Position numbers and translations under genes: made by a program. 64,000 bases of DNA from Algoriphagus litoralis (GTDB lineage Bacteria; Bacteroidota; Bacteroidia; Cytophagales; Cyclobacteriaceae). Below the pieces are notes generated by a model. That model was not told where the DNA came from. It did no database searches and saw nothing but the letters and a program-made list of their open reading frames with translations. Location: assembly GCF_003259255.1 (NCBI RefSeq), contig NZ_QGOL01000020.1, positions 1 to 64,000 on the forward strand, written 5' to 3'. Shown one piece after another: positions 18,701 through 24,444 of this stretch (the stretch's first letter is position 1; every line of letters starts with the position of its first letter).

Positions 18701-18933
18701 ATGTAGAGCATTTCCTCCACCCCGTTGACTTGCTGTTCGATTGGTGTGGCGACGGCCTGTTCCACGTTGACCGCATTGGCTCCGGTGAAGTTGGTGGTCA
18801 CCTGCACCATCGGTGGGGTGATGTCTGGGTATTTCGAAATCGGGATTCCGCGCAGGGTAATCAAACCCATAATGATCATCAAAATGGAGATCACCATGGC
18901 GACTATTGGCCTTCTTATAAAAAACTCACTCAT
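15769..18933 (-). CDS. RND multidrug efflux pump, HAE1 family (AcrB-like)
   Basis: A 1054-residue inner-membrane proton-driven pump. It has the HAE1 layout: TM1 at about 10-30, large periplasmic loop, TM2-6 from about 340, second loop from about 560, and TM8-12 near the C-terminus. The proton-relay aspartates are D408 and D409 in GLVVDDAIVVVE, as in AcrB. N-terminal FFIRRPIVAMVIS and GIPISKYPDITPP are typical, as is the QSFSPNNAFVFV porter region. Neighbours are the adaptor 36 bp upstream and the outer-membrane factor 1 bp downstream. No regulator gene is adjacent. The Pro/Gly-rich segment at 216-229 is a normal HAE1 feature. Confidence 0.95.
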   Translation of the reverse strand: MSEFFIRRPIVAMVISILMIIMGLITLRGIPISKYPDITPPMVQVTTNFTGANAVNVEQAVATPIEQQVNGVEEMLYMRSINSADGSLTLQVSFEVGTDLDNANMLTQNRVSQASAKMPTEVKNFGVTTKKSLVFPLMLVSLSSPNQTYDASFLNNYANINIVDQLKRVKGVGDVILFGGADYSMRIWLDPDLLTKLGMTVNEVTNAVRKQNAISPGGKFGAPPSPPGVEYTYTVTLQERLVSEEEFGNIIVKSDERGSIVRLKDIARIELGLDNYNASSRLNTKAASTIVVYQMPGSNALEVAESIETTVADLQKYFPDDLRYDIALNTTRAVSVGIEEIIHTLFEAVALVIIVVFLFLQDWRATLIPLLTVPVSLIGTFIIFPMLGFSVNVLSLLGLVLAIGLVVDDAIVVVEAVMHNIEHGMKPKEATQKAMKEVGGPVVAIALILAAVFVPVAFAGGITGRLYQQFAITIAISVLFSAFNALTLSPALSAIILKPKKESNGLLQRFFNAFNRGFDKFTLGYTGIAGAVAKKSIRSLIIIGVVVGGIFILNGGIPAGFVPEEDEGYFMVNIQLPDASSLERSDEVAKKVEAVLSRHEEIEFSTLVLGFSLLNQSFSPNNAFVFVSLKPWDERSKTAKQLILETNIAFRSIVTEATAMAFGPPPIEGLGTSAGFTMQLQDRSGNTPEYLDQQAKIFMAEARKRPEIGNVFTLFRSNVPQKKILIDYDKVEKLGIDLSEVTSTISTYLGSAYVNDFNRFGRQYKVFIQAEGKNRLGPDDLAKFNVRSKSGEIIPLNTITSVEDIVGPSYTNRFNMYRSAEISGTPKEGYSSAQALKALEEVAATMPKEIGYAWSNMSYQEKAAEGTGSTMFLMALVFVFLILAAQYESWTLPFSVLLGVPAAIFGAFLGLWLGGLWSPSYVNNVFAQIGLVMLIGLTAKNAILIVEFAKMLHEEQGKSLYEAAMESAKLRLRPILMTSFAFMLGVVPLLTASGAGAEARKVMGMAVFSGTLIATIIGVIVVPGLYVLIESIGGKNKKHTPPASSAVSPTEPTH

Positions 18934-18969
18934 ATCGCAGGGGAGAAATTTTTGAGGAAATGATTTTGG

Positions 18970-20109
18970 TTAATTGCCTTTGGGAGTCCAAGCTTGCTCG
19001 ACCACCTCGACTTTGACATTGGCGGTGAGTCCCGCATTGCCTACGATTGCTACCCGATCACCCGGATTCAATCCGCTTTTGATAATCCAGGCATCTCCTA
19101 TCTTTTGACCTGCTACCACGGTAGTGGCTTTGAGCGTGCTGGAGTCTGTGAGTGTGAAGACCTGATTCAGGTTTTGTAGCTGGAAGACTGCGCGTTGAGG
19201 AACCATAATCGCCGCTTTTTCGGTATTCAAAAGCACTCTTGTTTTCACAAAAAGTCCCGGTCTCAATAGTCCTGTTGGATTGGGAAATGAGGCTTCGATG
19301 GTCAGGGTTCCAGTCTTGGGATCAATTTCCCGATTGGCAAAGTCAAGCTCGCCTACTTCAGAATAGATGGAGCCGTCTGCCAAAATCAATTCTACGTTTT
19401 TGCGGGCATTGGCCAGTTGTTCTGGACTCAGTTGGGCGATTCTCAGGTATTCCTTTTCACTGATCTCAAAGCGTACTCTGACTCCATCCAAACTTGAAAT
19501 CGTGGATAAAACAGAGGTGCTGCCCATTCGGCTGACATAGTCGCCTTCTCTTACATTAGAGATGCCGATGACTCCGTCAAAAGGAGCTGTCACCCGGGTG
19601 TAACTCAGTTCGATTTTGGCATTTTCCAGCGTAGAGCGGACTGCATCCACATTTGCCTTGGCAGCTTCGTATTGGGCTACCGCATTTTCCAGATCCCGCT
19701 GGCTCAGGGCATTGAGTTCGGTCAAAGGACGGACCCGGTTGAGTTCGCTTTGTGCCCGTACCAATTCGGTCTGGGCACGGGTCACTTCACTGGCCTGTCG
19801 ATCCAGTTTGTTTTTGTATTCGATATCATCGATGGTGTAGAGCAAGTCGCCTTTTTTCACCACTGATCCTTCTTTGAAATTCACTGAAGTAACCCAGCCT
19901 TCCACACGTGCACGGATATCTACATCCGATTTGCCATAGACTTGGGCGACAAATTCCTCATAGAGGGGAACATCACTTTGGACAGCCTTCACCACGTTTA
20001 CTTGAATCGGGGGTAATTGGGTCACAGCTTCTTCTTTACAGGAAGTGTGGAGAAAGCAAAGGGTGATAAAACCTAGGCATAGGTTTCTCGCAGCAAAGGG
20101 TGATTTCAT
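18970..20109 (-). CDS. RND efflux periplasmic adaptor (AcrA-like lipoprotein)
   Basis: A 379-residue membrane-fusion protein and first gene of the efflux operon. Lipobox HTSC places the lipidated Cys at 24. The lipoyl halves (VEGWVTSVNFKEGSVVKKGD near 67-87; VTAPFDGVIGISNVREGDYV near 173-192) flank an alpha-hairpin of about 95-170, followed by beta-barrel and membrane-proximal domains. It bridges the pump to the outer-membrane channel. No TAnnTTTG box is obvious just upstream, so the promoter is not located. Confidence 0.93.
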   Translation of the reverse strand: MKSPFAARNLCLGFITLCFLHTSCKEEAVTQLPPIQVNVVKAVQSDVPLYEEFVAQVYGKSDVDIRARVEGWVTSVNFKEGSVVKKGDLLYTIDDIEYKNKLDRQASEVTRAQTELVRAQSELNRVRPLTELNALSQRDLENAVAQYEAAKANVDAVRSTLENAKIELSYTRVTAPFDGVIGISNVREGDYVSRMGSTSVLSTISSLDGVRVRFEISEKEYLRIAQLSPEQLANARKNVELILADGSIYSEVGELDFANREIDPKTGTLTIEASFPNPTGLLRPGLFVKTRVLLNTEKAAIMVPQRAVFQLQNLNQVFTLTDSSTLKATTVVAGQKIGDAWIIKSGLNPGDRVAIVGNAGLTANVKVEVVEQAWTPKGN

Positions 20110-20742
20110 GAGACGTTTGATTTGGCTGATAAAAAAGTAAGATTACTATTTAAGTTTGCTTTTTCCTATTATCATAAAATTAAATTTGGTTTTTCAGGTA
20201 AGTATAAATGGTTTTTATAGACAGAATGATTAAACCGTAAAAACTTACTATGTCTATTCCTCTGGAAAAAATGCTGAAATAATCAGTTTAGGTAGTAGCG
20301 GACTGGTGTGTTAGAGAAGTTTTGCTGGGAAAAAGTTGGGGATCCGCAAAGCATAAAAGGGAAACATGAATATCCGAAATCACAGCAGTCGAAGAATTTA
20401 ATCAATGAATTTGCCAGGAAGATTAATTTTATTTTGACCAAGATCCGAAGGATTGAAACAATTCAAACCTGTCCGCCGAGGCGGAACCCCCGGTAAAACC
20501 GGGAGTAAAATAAAAAAATAGTAAAGAGGAGCCCTGGAAGGGTGGGACTTTAGTGTTTCACCCTTTCAGGGCTCTTGGCCATTCAATTCCTTATTTTCCC
20601 TGCACTCCGTACAGGGTCATGAATGGTTTGGCTCCTTCAGAGCCGCTTCCGAGATAGACTGGAATTTGGTTCCTTGAGGATAATCAGAGAGGGGAAAAAT
20701 TGAAAGGGAAAAAGTTAAAACCCTTTCAGGAATTTGGGTTGA
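20110..20742. repeat. Gene-free region with stacked hairpins
   Basis: No gene seen. Between 20472 and 20574 are three hairpins in a row: TCCGCC/GGCGGA (20472-20485), CCCGGT/ACCGGG (20489-20503), and a long one, GAGCCCTGGAAGGGTG (20529-20544) pairing with CACCCTTTCAGGGCTC (20559-20574) with one or two mismatches. They look like REP-type elements, and together may stop transcription between the efflux and CDF genes. Confidence 0.65.
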
Positions 20743-21609
20743 TCAGGACGGTTCGATGTGAATGAGCACATTGCCCAACTCTGGGATTTTATTGATCAGG
20801 GCGTCCTTCAATTGGTGTGAAATATGGTGGCCTTCGGTGACGGTCAAGTCACCCCTTACATGAGCATGCAGATCTACATGGTATTTCATGCCGGCCTTTC
20901 GGATATAGCATTTTTCAGTTCCTTCCACACCTGGGACTTGAAGTGAAATTACCCGGATCTCCTCTGTCAATTCCTCAAAGTTGTTTTCATCCATCACTTC
21001 CCCGAGTGCCGGTCTGAATATGCCGTAGCAGTTGTAGAGAATAAATGCACAGGCGATCATGGCCGCATAGTCATCGGCAACCTCAAATCCCTCCCCTCCA
21101 AAAAGAGCGATAGAAATCCCCACGAATGCTGCCACCGAAGTGATGGCATCAGAGCGGTGATGCCATGCCTCCGCTTTGAGTGAAGAGCTTTTGAGCTTTT
21201 TGCTTCGGTTCATGACCACTTGGTAGGAGACTTCCTTCCAGATAATGATCCCTCCTAAGACCATCAGCGTCCAGGATTCTGGTAATTCATGGGGAGTCTG
21301 GATATTGACTACAGCCTGCCAAGCAATGGTAAATGCCGATATGATCAGAAAAGTGACCACCAAGAATGTAATCAGCGGTTCGGCTTTGCCATGTCCATAG
21401 GGGTGATTGTCATCAGCAGGTCGGGCGGCATATTTCAGCCCTAGGAGAACCAAAACGGAAGAGAAAATATCCACTGTGGACTCGATCCCGTCGGCGATCA
21501 GTGCATACGAATTGCCAAAAATCCCAGCCAAGAACTTAATCGCTGCCAAGGCGACATTGCCCAACATGCTGAAAATGACCGTCCGGATGGCAAGATTAGG
21601 TTTTGGCAT
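20743..21609 (-). CDS. Cation diffusion facilitator family metal exporter
   Basis: A 288-residue proton-coupled divalent-metal exporter (Zn/Fe/Mn class) with six predicted membrane helices and a cytoplasmic ferredoxin-like domain from about 205 (VPGVEGTEKCYIRKAG, MKYHVDLHAHV, PELGNVLIHIEP). The TM2 half of the metal site reads E43-xxx-D47 within ADGIESTVD, the TM5 half H150-xxx-D154 in AWHHRSDAITS. FieF has Asp at the first position, so E43 is a variation. A TACTTTTG box (21621-21614, minus) ends only 4 nt before the ATG, which would give a leaderless or near-leaderless mRNA. Exact metal cannot be read from sequence. Confidence 0.9.
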   Translation of the reverse strand: MPKPNLAIRTVIFSMLGNVALAAIKFLAGIFGNSYALIADGIESTVDIFSSVLVLLGLKYAARPADDNHPYGHGKAEPLITFLVVTFLIISAFTIAWQAVVNIQTPHELPESWTLMVLGGIIIWKEVSYQVVMNRSKKLKSSSLKAEAWHHRSDAITSVAAFVGISIALFGGEGFEVADDYAAMIACAFILYNCYGIFRPALGEVMDENNFEELTEEIRVISLQVPGVEGTEKCYIRKAGMKYHVDLHAHVRGDLTVTEGHHISHQLKDALINKIPELGNVLIHIEPS

Positions 21610-21731
21610 GGTTCAAAAGTAGAAAATCTAAGGTCTAAAAGATGATGCGAAAATTGAAGCACCTTAATTTTCAATTTGCTTATGAATAATCACAAGTTAA
21701 AAAGAGAAATAAAGGTTTGAAGTTGGCCTTT

Positions 21732-21765
21732 GGCAAATCCCCCTTCTAAAGGGGGTAGGGGGATT
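21732..21765. repeat. G-tract palindrome copy
   Basis: Imperfect palindrome GGCAAATCCCCCTTCTAAAG followed by GGGGTAGGGGGATT. It matches, in the opposite orientation, the copy at 13981-14019 that is followed by AGTTTGCCC, and resembles the one at 1594-1627. Confidence 0.7.
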
Positions 21766-21805
21766 GTAATATTGGAAGATCAGATTTTAAAATTCCTGTA
21801 ATTAT

Positions 21806-22043
21806 GAATTTCGAACATCGAATTTCGAATGATGAATATTAAATACCGAACATCATATGATGAATATCGAATTTCGAATCTTGAATATCGAATGCTGAAT
21901 ATCGAATTTCGAACATCGAATGATGAATATCGAATGGCGAACCTCGAATATCAAATATCAAATACCGAACATCGAATGATGAATATCGAATGCCGAACCT
22001 TGAATATCAAATGATGAATATCGAATGTCGAATGATGAAGATC
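21806..22043. repeat. 34-unit heptanucleotide tandem array (consensus GAATATC)
   Basis: The 238 bp divide exactly into 34 heptamers with no slip of phase: GAATTTC, GAACATC, GAATTTC, GAATGAT and so on to GAATGTC, GAATGAT, GAAGATC. Nearly all units start GAA; positions 4-7 vary among a few forms (TATC, TTTC, CATC, TGAT, TACC). It lies between the CDF and APC genes, ending 22 bp before the APC stop. The apparent open frame through it is a by-product of the repeat. Confidence 0.95.
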
Positions 22044-22065
22044 GAAGTAGGGCAATCTCAAATCC

Positions 22066-23373
22066 TTACTTATTTTTTCCTTTTCTTCCCAACCAATACA
22101 AACCCGAACCAATCGCGATAAACAAAGCCGTCATCCAGATTGACCGGGCACTGACCTGCATCATCAGCCAAAGGCAGGCCAAAATGCCCAAGATAGGGAC
22201 GGTATATCCGCCTTTCAGGATGAATCGTCCACTTCCCTGAAATTGGGAGCGGAGCTTGGGAATTGCCGCACAGCTCATGATGTAGAGAAAGAGTCTGGAC
22301 AAAACGGTCATGGCTGCCAAAACCGTAAATGAGCCAAAGGCAGAAAGCAAAAAGGCCGAAATGCCAAAGAATACCACCGAATTGGCAGGGGTCAGGTATT
22401 TCGGGTGGACTTTCCCAAACCAGCCAGGAAGTGAATTGTCCAAAGAAAGCGCATACGTCAATCGCGTGGATGAAAACATGGAGCCCAACAGATTGGCGAT
22501 AACGGAGGCTCCCACACCGATCATCAGAATCACTGCTCCCACACTTCCAAAAAGCGAAGCAGAAGCATCCAACAGCGGAGTTTTGGAATCTGCCAGATTC
22601 GGAACAGCCGCCTGCGTAACCAGCTGGATCAGCATGTACAGTACCGCTACGACCGCAAGTCCCAGCAGTAAACCCAAAGGCATATCCCGCTCAGGCCGCT
22701 TGGCTTCCCCCGCCGGAACTACCGCTCCTTCAAATCCTACAAATGCATAGATCAGCAGCAAAGCAGCACTGCCCAAGTCGGAAAAAGGGGGGACTGTGGA
22801 CTCAAAACTTGGTATCACCTCAGCGCCCAATAGGATAAATCCGCCTAGAGGCAGCAGAATTAACACCGTGAATTTGATGATGGTGAAAACGGTCATCGTT
22901 CGGATGGATTCTACTGATCCGAGCACATTGATCAGGCTGAGGAGAAGGCAGGTCAAAGCTATGGAAATCAGTCTTCCCGTGGGTTCTCCGGCAATTGGGA
23001 GGAAATAGGCGATGCTGTCGGTAAGCAAAACGGTATTTGCAGAAAAGGAGATCAAGCGTGCCAGGTAATACAGCCAGCCACCCTGAAAACCGATAAACGG
23101 ACCAAATGCCAGGGTTCCGTAGCGAACAGGTCCTCCTGTGCCGCGGAAATAGCTTCCCAGCTCCGCAAAACTCAAGATCACCGGTAAAATCAACAGCGCG
23201 CAAAAGGCGTAGATCAGGATGCTGTATTCTCCTGCCAGCGCAGCAGCTCCGCTTGGAAGTCCAAAAATTCCCGCACCGATCAGGCCATTGACTACCAGCA
23301 TCCAAATGCCCCAAAGTCCTAAATTTCTGGGGAGTTTTTCTTGGGTTTGGTCAGTGGATGGATGTGAATTCAA
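22066..23373 (-). CDS. APC-superfamily amino acid permease
   Basis: A 435-residue inner-membrane secondary transporter with about 12 helices. TM1 carries the substrate-binding unwound segment NGLIGAGIFGLPSG (about 29-42), and TM6 the FVGFEGAVVPAGEAKRPERD stretch with the conserved Phe-Glu, both hallmarks of APC transporters. Substrate unknown, probably an amino acid or polyamine. The start codon is TTG (23371-23373); there is no in-frame ATG before the first helix, so I keep TTG. It is monocistronic. Confidence 0.88.
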   Translation of the reverse strand: MNSHPSTDQTQEKLPRNLGLWGIWMLVVNGLIGAGIFGLPSGAAALAGEYSILIYAFCALLILPVILSFAELGSYFRGTGGPVRYGTLAFGPFIGFQGGWLYYLARLISFSANTVLLTDSIAYFLPIAGEPTGRLISIALTCLLLSLINVLGSVESIRTMTVFTIIKFTVLILLPLGGFILLGAEVIPSFESTVPPFSDLGSAALLLIYAFVGFEGAVVPAGEAKRPERDMPLGLLLGLAVVAVLYMLIQLVTQAAVPNLADSKTPLLDASASLFGSVGAVILMIGVGASVIANLLGSMFSSTRLTYALSLDNSLPGWFGKVHPKYLTPANSVVFFGISAFLLSAFGSFTVLAAMTVLSRLFLYIMSCAAIPKLRSQFQGSGRFILKGGYTVPILGILACLWLMMQVSARSIWMTALFIAIGSGLYWLGRKGKNK

Positions 23374-23484
23374 GGTGGTGGAATAAAGGGGAGAAAGGAT
23401 TAAGCTTGGAAAATATGAAAATTAGGCCAAGGCAAAAGCGAAAATCTGATTATAGCGATAGATTTTCTTTGAATCATGAGATTT

Positions 23485-23722
23485 CTCACAGATGACACAG
23501 ATGACCACAGATTCAAAAAAACAACCCATCTGTGACCATCCGTGAAATCTGTGAGCAAAAAAAAGAGTTTCTCACAGATGACACAGATTACCACAGATAA
23601 ACATCACTAACCATCTGTGTCCATCCGTGAAATCTGTGAGCTAAAAAAAATGAGTTTCTCACAGATGGCGCAGATTTCCACAGATAAAATCTAGAAAAAT
23701 CATGGGTGGAATCTATAAGATC
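23485..23722. repeat. CACAGAT palindromic repeats, left cluster (three copies)
   Basis: Copies at 23485-23555, 23571-23640 and a degraded third from 23658 to about 23722. Each full unit of 70-71 bp has three direct CACAGAT motifs 9-10 nt apart on the left arm (CTCACAGATGACACAGATT...) and three inverted ATCTGTG/ATCCGTG motifs on the right arm, ending AAATCTGTGAG. Units start every 86-87 bp, separated by an A-rich 15-nt spacer. Confidence 0.92.
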
Positions 23723-23725
23723 TGA

Positions 23726-24103
23726 TTAATTAACAATTCGAATTATTGTCTCTTTTTCAACAAGTTTCATTGAGTTGAAATTTATTAAGAGTCCGACCTT
23801 CTTCTTGGATAGCCTTAAATAGGTAAGCAGTTGTTTTTTGTGAACGTCATGGATTAAGTCAACTGATTTTATTTCTACAATGACAGATTCTTCAACCAAT
23901 AAGTCAATTCTAAAACCTAGCTCTAGCTTAATTTCTTTATAAATAACAGGAAGAGGAACCTGAGTTCTCACTTTTAAGCCAGATCTAATCAGTTCATAAG
24001 CCATTGAGGATTCGTAAACGCTTTCAAGCAAACCTGGTCCTAGTTCATTATGAACAGAAAACGCTGCTCCTCTTATTTCAAAAGTAATGTCATTTAAGTC
24101 CAT
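23726..24103 (-). CDS. GxxExxY family protein (PD-(D/E)XK nuclease-like)
   Basis: A 125-residue complete member of the GxxExxY family: the naming motif is G24-LL-E27-SV-Y30 in ELGPGLLESVYE. A restriction-endonuclease-like site follows: D67 in FRIDLLV, then E77-I-K79 in IVEIKS, and a Gln/Tyr helix QLLTYLRL (91-98). The fold is that of PDDEXK nucleases, but no member has a settled role that I know of. The gene stands between three palindromic repeats on each side (23485-23722 and 24202-24444) in the minus orientation and appears inserted between the APC and P-type ATPase genes. Whether it acts on those repeats is an open question. Confidence 0.88.
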   Translation of the reverse strand: MDLNDITFEIRGAAFSVHNELGPGLLESVYESSMAYELIRSGLKVRTQVPLPVIYKEIKLELGFRIDLLVEESVIVEIKSVDLIHDVHKKQLLTYLRLSKKKVGLLINFNSMKLVEKETIIRIVN

Positions 24104-24201
24104 AAAGTAGCTGTATAAAAATGGATTGAAAAATGGAAATTATCTAGGTAAAAATATGATAACCAGTTCATTTGTCCAATGATGGATAAAAAAAGGAGTT
24201 T

Positions 24202-24444
24202 CTCACAGATGACACAGATTACCACAGATAAATATCACTAACCATCTGTGTCCTTCCGTGCTATTTGTGAGCTAAAAAAAAGAAGGCTCTCACAGATGAC
24301 TCAGAATTTTACAGATAGATAATGCTAACCATCTGTGTCCATCCGTGAAATCTGTGAGCAAAAAAAAGGAGTTTCTCACAGAAGACACAGATTTTCACAG
24401 ATAAATATTACTTAGCATCTGTGTCCTTCCGTGAAACCTTTGAG
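24202..24444. repeat. CACAGAT palindromic repeats, right cluster (three copies)
   Basis: Copies at 24202-24271, 24289-24358 and 24375-24444, the same 70-bp palindrome with 86-87 bp spacing as the left cluster. The last copy ends exactly one base before the stop codon of the P-type ATPase gene (24445-24447). Confidence 0.92.

Noticed and set aside
21829-22014. Open frame through the heptamer array, giving a seven-residue protein repeat
   Set aside because: It follows from the 21-bp (three-heptamer) period; no start signals, and residue pattern is only the translated repeat.
21806-22043. CRISPR or coding minisatellite
   Set aside because: Continuous 7-bp units with no spacers; not inside a gene.
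23485-24444. CRISPR array
   Set aside because: Units are 70-bp palindromes with near-identical short A-rich spacers, not 25-40 bp repeats with unique spacers, and no cas gene is present.
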